Source: CALJXB01 sp965225935
Lineage (GTDB): Bacteria > Pseudomonadota > Alphaproteobacteria > Kiloniellales > JAKSDN01
Assembly: GCA_965225935.1 (NCBI GenBank)
Contig: CBDDCC010000016.1
Span: 211,605-275,604 of the forward strand
Direction of reading: 5' to 3'
Length of the DNA stretch: 64,000 bases
In this document: in pieces, positions 8,010-16,286 of the stretch
Numbering within the stretch: position 1 is the first letter of the stretch
Layout of the letters: every line of letters begins with the position of its first letter
Notes under the pieces: generated by a model
The model's input: only the letters and a program-made list of their open reading frames with translations
The model's database searches: none
Told to the model about the DNA's origin: nothing
Position numbers and translations under genes: made by a program

Positions 8010-9893
8010 TCAGGAGCCTTCCAGGGCCTCCTGGGCCTCCAGCCATTCCGCCTCGGCCCGGGTAAGAGCCTCGCTCGCCGCGCGATAGCGGATCTGCAGG
8101 TCCGCCAGGGCCCTGGAATCGCCGTTGGAGACAGCCGGATCGCTGAGGCTGGCCTCCAGGGTGCGGCACTCGCAGCTCAAGCGCTCGACCCGGGTCTCCG
8201 CCTCCCTGACGGCGCGGCGCAGGCCGGCGCTGGCGTTGCGCACCTTGGCCGCGGCCCGGCGACGCTCCTTGCGGCTCACGCCGGCACCGGCGGCCTCCTC
8301 GGCCTTGCGCGGGCCCCGACGCTCTTCCCGGCGTTGGTCCAGCAGCAGCCGGCGGTAGTCGTCCAGGTCGCCGTCGAAGGGCCGGACCGTGCCGTCCGCC
8401 ACCAGCCATAGGCGGTCGGCGATCAGCTCGATCAGGTGGGAGTCGTGGCTCACCAAGACCACGGCGCCGGGGAAGTCGTTGATGGCCTGCACCAACGCCT
8501 GGCGGGCGTCCACGTCCAGGTGATTGGTGGGCTCGTCCAGCAGCAGCAGATGCGGCTTCGCGCAGCTGTTGAGGGCGAAGACCAGGCGCGCCTTCTCGCC
8601 GCCCGAGAGGCTGCCGACCTCCAAGAGCGCGCGGTCGCCGGTCAGGCCGAAGCCGCCGAGATGGGCGCGCCGGGCGGCCTCGGGGGCCTTCGGCAGCTCG
8701 CGCTCGATCAGGCCGAGGGGCGTCGTCTTGAGATCGAGCTGCTCGGCCTGGTCTTGGGCGAAGTAGCCGACCCGGAGCTTCTGGGAGCGGGCGATCCGGC
8801 CGGACTGGGGCGCAAGGGCGCTCGAGAGCAGCCGCAGAAACGTGGTCTTGCCGTTCCCGTTGGCGCCCAGCAGGGCCACCCGCTCGTCGGGATCGAGCCG
8901 CAGGTCGAGGCCGCTCAGCACGGCTTCGCCGCCGCCGTAGCCGGCGGAGACCCCCTCCAGCGTCATGAGCGGCGGCGCCAGGGTCCCGGGCTCCGGGAAG
9001 GAGAGGTCCACCATGCGCTGCTCGACCACCGCCGCGATCGGCTCCATGCGGGCTAGCGCCTTGAGGCGCGACTGAGCCTGGCGCGCCTTACTCGCCTTGT
9101 AACGGAAGCGGTCGACGAAGGCCTGGATGTGGCGCCGCTCCTGCATCTGGCGCTTGCGCAGGGCCTCCCGGCGCTCCAGCCGCTCGCGCCGGGTCCGCTC
9201 GAAGCGGTCGTAGTTGCCGTTGTAGGCGACCAGCTTGCGCGCCTCCAGGTGGACGATGCGCCGGGCCACCCGGTTCAGCAGGTTGCGGTCGTGGGAGACC
9301 AGCAGCACCGTCCCCGGATAGGACCGCAGATAGCTCTCCAGCCAGAGGGTCGCCTCCAGGTCCAGGTGGTTGGTAGGCTCGTCCAGAAGCAGCAGATCGG
9401 GCTCGGAGAACAGCAGGGCCGCCAGGGCGACCCGCATGCGCCAGCCGCCGGAGAGGTCGGCGCAGGGTCCCAGCTGCACCTCCTCGTCCAAGCCGAGCCC
9501 GGCCAGGATGCGCGCCGCCCGCGCCGGGGCGCTCTCGGCGCGGATGTCCCGCAGGCGCTCGTGGATTTCGGCGATCCGTGCCGGCTCCTCAGCAGTCTCG
9601 GCCTCCTTGAGCAGGGCCGCGCGCTCCGGATCGGCTGCGAGCACGGTCTCCAGCAGGCTCTCCGGGCCGCCGGGCGCATCCTGGGCCACCAGGCCGATGC
9701 GCACCCTGTTCTGCAGGGAGATGGCACCCCGGTCCGGCTCCAGCTCGCCGGTGATCAGCTTCAGGAGGGTGGTCTTGCCGCTGCCGTTTGGGCCCACCAG
9801 ACCGGTGCGTTCGCCGGCGCTGATGGCGAGGCTGGCCTGCTCGAACAGGGGGCGGCCCGCCACCTGGTAGGTCATGTCGTTGATGTTCAGCAT
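8010..9893 (-). CDS. ABC-F family ATPase (Uup/YheS type)
   Basis: The 627-residue protein has two ABC ATPase domains in one chain and no membrane segments, which defines the ABC-F class of ribosome-associated factors. Walker A motifs GPNGSGKTT and GANGNGKTT, signature motifs LSGGW and LSGGE, and two LLLLDEPTNHLD Walker B segments are all intact. An Arg/Lys-rich linker (RRERLERREALRKRQMQERR) joins the domains. The C-terminal 90 residues form a charged coiled coil like that of Uup. The start at the ATG at 9893 (MLNINDMTYQV) matches the family. The in-frame ATG 60 bases upstream would add an Arg-rich leader. It is probably a housekeeping translation or ribosome-quality factor; nothing points to antibiotic resistance. 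Confidence 0.93.
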   Translation of the reverse strand: MLNINDMTYQVAGRPLFEQASLAISAGERTGLVGPNGSGKTTLLKLITGELEPDRGAISLQNRVRIGLVAQDAPGGPESLLETVLAADPERAALLKEAETAEEPARIAEIHERLRDIRAESAPARAARILAGLGLDEEVQLGPCADLSGGWRMRVALAALLFSEPDLLLLDEPTNHLDLEATLWLESYLRSYPGTVLLVSHDRNLLNRVARRIVHLEARKLVAYNGNYDRFERTRRERLERREALRKRQMQERRHIQAFVDRFRYKASKARQAQSRLKALARMEPIAAVVEQRMVDLSFPEPGTLAPPLMTLEGVSAGYGGGEAVLSGLDLRLDPDERVALLGANGNGKTTFLRLLSSALAPQSGRIARSQKLRVGYFAQDQAEQLDLKTTPLGLIERELPKAPEAARRAHLGGFGLTGDRALLEVGSLSGGEKARLVFALNSCAKPHLLLLDEPTNHLDVDARQALVQAINDFPGAVVLVSHDSHLIELIADRLWLVADGTVRPFDGDLDDYRRLLLDQRREERRGPRKAEEAAGAGVSRKERRRAAAKVRNASAGLRRAVREAETRVERLSCECRTLEASLSDPAVSNGDSRALADLQIRYRAASEALTRAEAEWLEAQEALEGS

Positions 9894-10075
9894 GGCGGGC
9901 CGGGTGATAGCACGGCTCCGGCGGGCGGCGGAAGACCAGGGGGCCGCTGGCACCGTCGGCGCGCTTCCGGCGCACGGCGTTGCCGGGGCGGGACAAAGCG
10001 TCTATTAAGGCCGCGGCGTGCGAGCGAGGCACGTCGATCAACCTTCACAGCAGCCAGATCTTGGGGGCGCGCGAC

Positions 10076-10498
10076 ATGGCCGTGGAAAGAACTCTCTCGA
10101 TCATCAAGCCCGATGCGACCCGCCGGAACCTGACCGGCGCCATCAACGCGCGCCTGGAATCCGCCGGCCTCAGGGTGGTGGCGCAGCGGCGCATCCAGCT
10201 GACCCGCGTCCAGGCGGAGGCCTTCTACGAGGTGCATAGGGAGCGGCCCTTCTACGGCTCCCTCTGCGAGTTCATGGTCTCCGGGCCGGTGGTCGTGCAG
10301 GTGCTAGAGGCGGAGGGCGCCGTGGCGCTCAACCGGGAGGTCATGGGCGCGACCAACCCCGCCGACGCGGCGGCCGGCACCATCCGAGCCGAGTTCGCGG
10401 AGTCCCTCGAGGCCAATTCGGTGCACGGCTCGGACTCGCCGGAGAACGCCGCCCGCGAGGTGGCCTTCTTCTTTTCCGAGGTGGAGATCGTCGGCTGA
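10076..10498 (+). CDS. ndk: Nucleoside diphosphate kinase
   Basis: The 140-residue protein is a standard-length nucleoside diphosphate kinase, which transfers the gamma phosphate of ATP to other (deoxy)nucleoside diphosphates through a phosphohistidine. The N-terminus AVERTLSIIKPDA, the GATNPADAAAGTIR segment and the active-site histidine in NSVHGSDSPE are present. The ATG at 10076 follows a GGGGGCG ribosome site. It is transcribed divergently from the ABC-F gene and converges on the small cytochrome oxidase gene. Confidence 0.97.
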   Translation: MAVERTLSIIKPDATRRNLTGAINARLESAGLRVVAQRRIQLTRVQAEAFYEVHRERPFYGSLCEFMVSGPVVVQVLEAEGAVALNREVMGATNPADAAAGTIRAEFAESLEANSVHGSDSPENAAREVAFFFSEVEIVG

Positions 10499-10512
10499 GG
10501 CCGGAAGGGTTG

Positions 10513-10530
10513 CCGCCGGCCGGCCGGCGG
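10513..10530. terminator. 18-bp perfect GC palindrome between convergent ndk and oxidase subunit genes
   Basis: The 18 bases are self-complementary (CCGCCGGCC followed by GGCCGGCGG) and lie in the 38-bp gap between two convergent genes. This is consistent with a bidirectional transcription stop, but there is no T-run on either side and a loop would have to open the centre. Confidence 0.3.
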
Positions 10531-10536
10531 GCGCCG

Positions 10537-10659
10537 CTACAGCAGGAAGAGCGCCATCAAGGCCAGCGACACCACCACGACGATCGTCGAGATGGTGAGC
10601 AGACGGACGAAGCCATGATAGGTCTGCTCGTGCTCTTCCAACATGGTCTCGTCGTTCAT
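10537..10659 (-). CDS. Small aa3-type cytochrome c oxidase subunit IV-like membrane peptide
   Basis: This is a 40-residue reading frame with an excellent GGGGAGA ribosome site just upstream of its ATG. The N-terminal half is acidic and polar and contains EEHEQTYHGFVRL. The C-terminal half is one membrane helix (LLTISTIVVVVSLALMALFLL). The length and the HxxTYxGF-(hydrophobic helix) pattern match the short bacterial aa3 oxidase subunit IV family of alphaproteobacteria, a peptide bound to cytochrome c oxidase. No other oxidase genes are nearby, so it is an orphan here. The family assignment rests on pattern recognition only. Confidence 0.8.
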   Translation of the reverse strand: MNDETMLEEHEQTYHGFVRLLTISTIVVVVSLALMALFLL

Positions 10660-10767
10660 GGTGTCTCCCCTGGTACGGTCGCTCCGCGGCCCCTGACCGC
10701 CTTTGATTTACTTAACGGCTCCCGCCGCCAGCCGCAATAGGCTGGGCGCGCGGAGGCGCAGGCGCGT

Positions 10768-11445
10768 TCAGCCGTCCGAAGGGCTAAGCAGGGCCGCGGT
10801 GCTGTCCGCGCTGTCGGCGCCCTCGAAGACAACCTTCTCATCGACCACCCCGGCATGGCCCCCCGCAACCAGCCGCAGGCAGGTCGGGTAGAGGCGGTGC
10901 TCGGCCGCCAGCACCCGGGCCGCCAGGGTGGCGGGGTCGTCGCCGTCCAGCACGGGCACCGCCGCCTGGCCGATGATCGGTCCCGCGTCCAGGGTCTCGC
11001 GCACGAAGTGGACGGTGCAGCCGTGCAGCTTGACGCCGGCGGCGAGCGCCCGGGCGTGGGTGTCGAGGCCGGGAAAAATGGGGAGCAGCGAGGGGTGGAT
11101 GTTGATCAGCCGGTCCCGCCAATGGGCCACGAAGCCGTCGGAGAGGATGCGCATGAAGCCGGCGAGACACACCAGCTCGACACCTGTCTCCTCGAGGGCG
11201 CCGGTCACGTTGGCGTCGAAGGCGGCGCGGCTCGCGGGCGCGTTCGGCGGCCCGTAGTCGCGGTGATCGATGACCCGGGTAGCGATGCCGCGGTGGGCCG
11301 CCGCCAGCAGGCCTGGGGCCTCCGGGCGGTTCGAGATCACCAGGCTGATCTCGGCGGGGTAGCTCTCCGCCTCGGCGGCGTCCGTCAAGGCCCCGAGGTT
11401 GCTGCCGCGCCCGGAGATCAGGACGGCGGTCTTCACCCGGGCCAT
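10768..11445 (-). CDS. purN: Phosphoribosylglycinamide formyltransferase
   Basis: The 225-residue enzyme formylates GAR with 10-formyl-tetrahydrofolate, the third step of purine synthesis. The catalytic triad segments are visible: Asn and His in the INIHPSLLP motif and the Asp of the substrate loop (VRETLDAGPIIGQ). The N-terminal phosphate-binding motif ISGRGSNL and the AGFMRIL signature are intact. The C-terminus extends about 25 residues beyond the catalytic core. It overlaps the 3' end of purM by 13 bp, so the two are translationally coupled. Confidence 0.96.
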   Translation of the reverse strand: MARVKTAVLISGRGSNLGALTDAAEAESYPAEISLVISNRPEAPGLLAAAHRGIATRVIDHRDYGPPNAPASRAAFDANVTGALEETGVELVCLAGFMRILSDGFVAHWRDRLINIHPSLLPIFPGLDTHARALAAGVKLHGCTVHFVRETLDAGPIIGQAAVPVLDGDDPATLAARVLAAEHRLYPTCLRLVAGGHAGVVDEKVVFEGADSADSTAALLSPSDG

Positions 11446-12530
11446 GCCGCCTCCACCTCCGAGAGGTCCACGGCTGGCGCGCCTGCCCGCCGGGCGGCGA
11501 TACGGCCGATGCGGTGGACCCGCTCGCCTTCGGCGGCCAGGCGCTCGGCAACGGCCTCGGCTTCGTCGGGCGCCGCGATCACCGCCATGCCGATGCCGCA
11601 GTTAAAGGTCCGCAGCATCTCGGCCGCGCTGACCCCGCCCGTCTCCGCCAGCCAGGCGAACACAGGCGCGAGCGGCCAGGTTAGGCCCTCGATGCGCGCC
11701 GCCAGGCCGTCGGGCAGGACCCGCGGCAGGTTCTCCACGAGGCCGCCGCCGGTGATGTGGGCGAGCGCCCGCACGCCGCCGGTCTCGATCGCAGCCAGGC
11801 AGGCGCGCACGTAGATCCGCGTCGGCGTCAACAGGCTTTCCCCGAGACCGCGGTCGGGATCGAAAGGCGCGGGCCCGGCGTGGTCGAGCCCCTGGCCCTC
11901 GACGATGCGGCGCACCAGCGAGAAGCCGTTGGCATGGAGGCCGCCGGATTCCAGGCCGAGGACGATGTCGTCCTCGGCGACCGCCGCCCCAGTCAGCAGC
12001 CGCTCGCGCTCGACGGCGCCCACGGCGAAGCCGGCCAGGTCATAGTCGCCGTCGGCGTAGAGGCCTGGCATCTCCGCGCTCTCGCCGCCGATCAGCGCGC
12101 AGCCGGCGGTGCGGCAGCCTTCGGCGATGCCGGCGACGATTTCCCGGCCCTGGTCCGGGTCCAGCTTGCCGCTCGCGAAGTAGTCGAGGAAGAAGAGGGG
12201 CTCGGCGCCCTGGACCACCAGGTCGTTGACGCACATGGCGACCAGGTCGATGCCGACGCTGCCGTGGCGCCCGGCGGCGATCGCCACCTTCAGCTTGGTC
12301 CCCACGCCGTCGGTCGCGGCCACCAGCAGCGGGTCGCGAAAGCCCGCCGCCTTGAGATCGAAGAGGCCGCCGAAGCCGCCGAGCGCGGCGTCGGCGCCTG
12401 GCCGCGCGGTTGTCTTGGCGAGTGGCTTGATGGCTTCGACGAGCGCATTGCCGGCCTCGATGTCGACGCCGGCCTCCCGATAGCTCAGGCGATTGGGGCG
12501 GCGGCTGGCTATGGCGTCCTCGCGCGACAT
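11433..12530 (-). CDS. purM: Phosphoribosylformylglycinamidine cyclo-ligase (AIR synthetase)
   Basis: The 365-residue product closes the imidazole ring of AIR in purine synthesis. Family landmarks are LSYREAGVDIEAGN, ATDGVGTKLKVA, the IDLVAMCVNDLVVQGAEPLFFLDY region (metal and ATP binding), GGESAEMPG and HITGGGLVENLPR. The ATG at 12530 starts exactly at the expected MSRED. It is first in a purM-purN pair and diverges from the DUF2066 gene with a 117-bp shared promoter region. Confidence 0.96.
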   Translation of the reverse strand: MSREDAIASRRPNRLSYREAGVDIEAGNALVEAIKPLAKTTARPGADAALGGFGGLFDLKAAGFRDPLLVAATDGVGTKLKVAIAAGRHGSVGIDLVAMCVNDLVVQGAEPLFFLDYFASGKLDPDQGREIVAGIAEGCRTAGCALIGGESAEMPGLYADGDYDLAGFAVGAVERERLLTGAAVAEDDIVLGLESGGLHANGFSLVRRIVEGQGLDHAGPAPFDPDRGLGESLLTPTRIYVRACLAAIETGGVRALAHITGGGLVENLPRVLPDGLAARIEGLTWPLAPVFAWLAETGGVSAAEMLRTFNCGIGMAVIAAPDEAEAVAERLAAEGERVHRIGRIAARRAGAPAVDLSEVEAAWPG

Positions 12531-12647
12531 GGAGTAGAAAGACGGCGCTCGCAGCCCTCGACGCGGGCGGCCGGGTCGCCTCTCGGGGCCGTTCAGGCCG
12601 GCGCCTCGGCAAGTGTCGCGAACATACTGAAATCGGAACGCTTTGCA

Positions 12648-13865
12648 ATGCGCATCGACCCGTCTTTCCGGCCGCTCGTCGTAGTGCTCTCGCTGCTGGC
12701 CGCTAGCCTCTCCTGGCCTCTGCAGCCGGCGCGCGCCGCCGATGAGGTCTATCAGGTGAGCGGGATCCCCGTCGACGTGACCGCCGAGACGGCGGCCGCT
12801 GCGCGCGAGGCGGCCTTGGCCGAAGGCCACCAGGAAGCTTTCCGGCGCCTGATGGAACGCCTGGTGCTGGAGGAGGACCAGGTCTACGTGCCCGAGCTGG
12901 GCCAGAGCGAGATCGCGCAGCTGGTGCAGGACTTCTCGGTCTCCAACGAGCGGACCTCGACGGTGCGCTACCTGGCCGATCTCACCTTCCGCTTCAAGCC
13001 GGAAGCCGTGCGCGACCTCTTCCGCTTCCACCGTCTGCGCTTCACCGAGACACGCAGCAAGCCGCTCCTGGTGCTGCCCATCATGCAGACCGAGTCCGGG
13101 CCGCTCTTGTGGGAGGAGGACAACACCTGGGCCTTCGCCTGGGCGGAACGCGACCTGTCCGGGGAACTGGTTCCGCTGCTGGTGCCGCTGGGCGACCTGG
13201 GCGACGTCGCGTTGATCGACGCCGAGCGCGCCCTCTCGGGCGATCAGGTGGCGCTGGCCGACATTGCCTTGCGTTACGGGACGGACGAGGTGCTGGTCGC
13301 CCAGGCGGCTCTGACCGGCGACCCGGAGACCGGCGCGGCGCGGCTCGAGATGGCGGCCGACCGCTTCGGCGAGACCGTGCGGCGGGTCTTCGACGACAGT
13401 TTCGTGCAGACCCAGCCAAGCGGCGCCGACGAACTGCTGGGCGCGGGCGTCGACAAGGTGATGGCCAGCGTGCAGGCGGACTGGAAGGCCCTGAACCATC
13501 TGAGCTTCGACCAGCAGCGCATGCTGTCCGCGCTGGTGCCGGTCACCGAACTGAGCGACTGGCTGGAGGTGAAGCGGCGCCTGGAGGCCATATCCTCGGT
13601 CATCGACATGAACCTGGTTTACCTGACGCGCCAGTACGCCCAGGTGGACATCTCCTTCATCGGCGACGAGGCGGGACTGAGCCGGTCCCTGGCGCGCCAG
13701 GATCTCTCGCTCTCGCGCAGCGCGTTGGAGGGTTGGGAGCTTCGCTTGAGCTCCGCCGCCGCGGGGGGCGCCGTGCCCCTGGGCGAGTCTCAGCCGCTTT
13801 CGGGACTCCCGGCGGACGACGATGGAGGCGGGACGGCGACCGAAGGCTTCCTGGGCCAGGAGTGA
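12648..13865 (+). CDS. DUF2066 family exported protein
   Basis: The 405-residue protein starts with a signal peptide ending at QPARAAD. The rest is a predicted periplasmic mixed alpha/beta protein with the DUF2066 features: the VYQVSGIPVDVTAETAAAAREAA opening (here broken across residues 36-60), the FRRLMERLVL segment and the VLPIM strand. The function is unknown. The gene is conserved in alpha- and gammaproteobacteria beside purM or hda homologues, as here. It overlaps the next gene by four bases (GTGA), so it heads a transcription unit with the phospholipid synthase, PerM-like protein and HdaA. The C-terminal 30 residues are low complexity. Confidence 0.82.
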   Translation: MRIDPSFRPLVVVLSLLAASLSWPLQPARAADEVYQVSGIPVDVTAETAAAAREAALAEGHQEAFRRLMERLVLEEDQVYVPELGQSEIAQLVQDFSVSNERTSTVRYLADLTFRFKPEAVRDLFRFHRLRFTETRSKPLLVLPIMQTESGPLLWEEDNTWAFAWAERDLSGELVPLLVPLGDLGDVALIDAERALSGDQVALADIALRYGTDEVLVAQAALTGDPETGAARLEMAADRFGETVRRVFDDSFVQTQPSGADELLGAGVDKVMASVQADWKALNHLSFDQQRMLSALVPVTELSDWLEVKRRLEAISSVIDMNLVYLTRQYAQVDISFIGDEAGLSRSLARQDLSLSRSALEGWELRLSSAAAGGAVPLGESQPLSGLPADDDGGGTATEGFLGQE

Positions 13866-14428
13866 GCGCTCGCCTGCTGATCTCCTGGGTACCCAATCTG
13901 ATCACTCTGGCGCGTTTGCTCAGTGTCCCGGTCGCCGTCTACGTCACCCTGCGCGGCTACTACGACATCGCCTTCTGGATCTTTCTGGCCGCCGGGCTGT
14001 CGGACGCCGTCGACGGCCTCATCGCCAAGCAGTTCGACGTTCGCAGCACCCTCGGCGCCTACATGGATCCCCTGGCGGACAAGGCGCTGCTCGTGGGCAT
14101 CTTTATCACCCTCGGCAGCTTGGGCGAGATCGCGCTCTGGCTCGTCATCCTGATCGTGTTCCGCGACCTCCTGATCATCGGCGGCGCGATCCTCTTCCAG
14201 ACCCTGACCTCCTCGCTCGAGATGGAGCCGCTTTTCGTCAGCAAGGTGAACACCGTCTGCCAGATCGCCCTGGCCGGCTTCGTGCTGGCGCGGCTGTGGC
14301 TCGACTTGCCGTGGCTTTGGGTCGAAAGCCTGCTGACCTACGCCGTGACGGCGACGACCCTGGCCTCCGGCGGAGCATACGTGGTCAAGTGGGGCCTCAG
14401 AGCGGCCCACTACGAGGGTGAACGGTGA
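13862..14428 (+). CDS. CDP-alcohol phosphatidyltransferase family membrane enzyme
   Basis: The 188-residue protein contains the diagnostic metal-binding motif of CDP-alcohol phosphotransferases in the form DAVDGLIAKQFDVRSTLGAYMDPLADK, spread over about residues 45-72 (D-x2-D-G-x2-A ... G-x3-D-x3-D). About five membrane segments surround it. Members swap CMP in a CDP-linked lipid for an alcohol such as glycerol-3-phosphate, serine or a second phospholipid. The exact substrate cannot be read from sequence. It is close in size to PgsA but is in an hda-linked context where family members are usually only generically annotated. It starts with GTG overlapping the previous stop (GTGA). Confidence 0.88.
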   Translation: MSARLLISWVPNLITLARLLSVPVAVYVTLRGYYDIAFWIFLAAGLSDAVDGLIAKQFDVRSTLGAYMDPLADKALLVGIFITLGSLGEIALWLVILIVFRDLLIIGGAILFQTLTSSLEMEPLFVSKVNTVCQIALAGFVLARLWLDLPWLWVESLLTYAVTATTLASGGAYVVKWGLRAAHYEGER

Positions 14429-15540
14429 ACTCCGTCTTCAAGAAGCAGGCCACCTTCTGGCTGATCGCCACCGTCGCCTTCTTCGCGGGGCTCTATCTGT
14501 TCCGCGCCATCCTGCTTCCCTTCGTCGCCGGCATGGCGGTGGCCTATCTGCTCGACCCGGTCTGCGACCGGCTGGAGAAGCTCCGCCTCTCGCGCACTCT
14601 GGCGACGACCCTGGTCACGCTGGTCTTCCTGGCGGTCCTGGTCCTGGCGCTGCTGCTGGTGCTGCCGGTCTTGATCGGCCAGCTCACCAGCTTGCTGGAG
14701 AAGCTGCCGAGCTACATCGAGACCCTCCGCGAGCAGCTTTCAATCCTGGTCACCACCATCGAATCCCGCGTCTCGCCCGACATCGCGGAGCGCATTCGCC
14801 AGGCCATGAACGTCTCGGGCGGCAAGATCGCCTCCTGGATCACGGACATCCTGACGGGGCTGATCTCCGGCGGGGTGGCGCTCGCCAACCTGCTGTCGCT
14901 GATCTTCATCACGCCGGTCGTCAGCTTCTACCTGCTGCGCGACTGGGACCGCATCGTCGCCTGGGTTGACGACTGCCTGCCCCGCGGTTCCATCGGCACG
15001 GTGCGCACCCAGATGGGCCTGATCGACCGCACGCTCGCAGGCTGGGTCCGCGGCCAGGTGACGGTCTGCCTGATCCTGGGCACCTTCTATGCGGTGGGCC
15101 TGACCGTCGCCGGGCTCGATTTCGGCCTGGTGATCGGCCTCCTGGCCGGGCTCATGTCGTTCATCCCCTTCGTCGGTGCTGCCTTCGGCCTGATCGGTTC
15201 GGTCGGACTGGCGCTGGTGCAGTTCGACGAGTGGACCCGGGTCGCCATCGTCGCCGGCGTCTTCGCCATCGGCCAGGCGGTCGAGGGGAACTTCCTGACG
15301 CCGCGCCTGGTCGGCGACCGGGTGGGCCTCCATCCGGTCTGGGTGATCTTTGCCCTGCTGGCCGGCGGCGCCCTTTTCGGCTTCGTCGGCGTTCTGCTGG
15401 CGGTCCCGGTGGCCGCCACCGCCGGCGTCCTCATGCGCTTCCTGCTTCAGCTCTATCTGGAGAGCGACGTCTACGGCCGGAAGCCGGAAGAGTCGTCCGA
15501 GGTGCCGCCCGACGAAGGACCGGCGGCGCCGGACGCCTGA
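14425..15540 (+). CDS. AI-2E/PerM family transporter-like membrane protein
   Basis: The 371-residue protein has the layout of the PerM/YdiK/TqsA family: two N-terminal membrane segments, a soluble amphipathic stretch (about residues 90-145), then four to five membrane segments. The family signature region containing VEGNFLTPRLVGDRVGLHPVWV and the following ALLAGGALFGFVGVLLAVP is clearly present. Family members include an AI-2 exporter and sodium/proton antiporters, and the substrate of this one is unknown. The GTG start overlaps the upstream stop by four bases. The C-terminal 25 residues are acidic and Pro-rich. hdaA follows after eight bases. Confidence 0.9.
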   Translation: MNSVFKKQATFWLIATVAFFAGLYLFRAILLPFVAGMAVAYLLDPVCDRLEKLRLSRTLATTLVTLVFLAVLVLALLLVLPVLIGQLTSLLEKLPSYIETLREQLSILVTTIESRVSPDIAERIRQAMNVSGGKIASWITDILTGLISGGVALANLLSLIFITPVVSFYLLRDWDRIVAWVDDCLPRGSIGTVRTQMGLIDRTLAGWVRGQVTVCLILGTFYAVGLTVAGLDFGLVIGLLAGLMSFIPFVGAAFGLIGSVGLALVQFDEWTRVAIVAGVFAIGQAVEGNFLTPRLVGDRVGLHPVWVIFALLAGGALFGFVGVLLAVPVAATAGVLMRFLLQLYLESDVYGRKPEESSEVPPDEGPAAPDA

Positions 15541-15548
15541 GCCGCGCC

Positions 15549-16268
15549 ATGTCGGGAACCCAGATGATCCTTGACCTGGGCCACCGCCCGGCGCTGGGCC
15601 GGGAGGACTTTCTGGTGGCGCCCAGCAACCAGGTGGCGGTGGACTGGATCGACCGCTGGCCCGACTGGCCGCAGCCCGGGCTCGCCCTCCACGGCGAGCC
15701 CGGCGCCGGCAAGAGCCACCTGACCCGGGTCTGGCAGGCGGCGAGCGGCGCCCGACTGCTGGACCCGGAGGACTTCCGCGCGCTGGATCCGCCGGAGCTC
15801 CTGGGCGAGGCGCAAACATGCGTGCTGGACGAGGCCGAGCGCCTGTTCGAGGCTGAGAGCGATCGCGCGGAGACGGAGCGCAAGCTGCTCCACGTCTACA
15901 ACATGATGGTCCAGCGCCAGGGGCACGTCCTGTTCGCCGGCCGGGCGGCGCCGGCCCGCTGGCCGGTCGCGCTCCCCGACCTGGCCTCGCGCCTGGCGGC
16001 TTTGCCAGCGGTTGCCCTCGGCCGGCCCGACGAGGCGCTGATCGAGGCCGTCCTGGTGAAGCTCTTTGCCGACCGGCAGCTCGCCGTCGACGCCACGGTG
16101 GTGCGCTACCTGGTGCGCCGCATGGAGCGCTCCTTCGCGAGCACGCGGGAGATCGCCGCGGCGATCGACCGGGAATCCCTGCGCGGCGGCCGGCCGATCA
16201 CCGTGCCCTTCGCGCGGGAGGTGCTGGAACAGGTCGGCTTCGGGCCGGGGCCCGATACGCCGGAGTAG
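15549..16268 (+). CDS. hdaA: DnaA regulatory inactivator HdaA (AAA+ DnaA-like protein)
   Basis: The 239-residue protein is a short AAA+ homologue of DnaA. It has Walker A GEPGAGKSHL (about residues 49-58), Walker B VLDEAERL, and the DnaA-type lid with sensor region (RRMERSFASTREIAAAID), but no DNA-binding domain. HdaA binds the beta clamp and triggers hydrolysis of DnaA-bound ATP to prevent re-initiation of replication. A clamp-binding hexapeptide QMILDL lies at residues 5-10. This supports the ATG at 15549 over the internal one at 15564, which would remove the glutamine. It is fourth in the DUF2066 gene run, the usual alphaproteobacterial setting. Confidence 0.9.
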   Translation: MSGTQMILDLGHRPALGREDFLVAPSNQVAVDWIDRWPDWPQPGLALHGEPGAGKSHLTRVWQAASGARLLDPEDFRALDPPELLGEAQTCVLDEAERLFEAESDRAETERKLLHVYNMMVQRQGHVLFAGRAAPARWPVALPDLASRLAALPAVALGRPDEALIEAVLVKLFADRQLAVDATVVRYLVRRMERSFASTREIAAAIDRESLRGGRPITVPFAREVLEQVGFGPGPDTPE

Positions 16269-16286
16269 AGAGAGGAGGGGAGGGAG

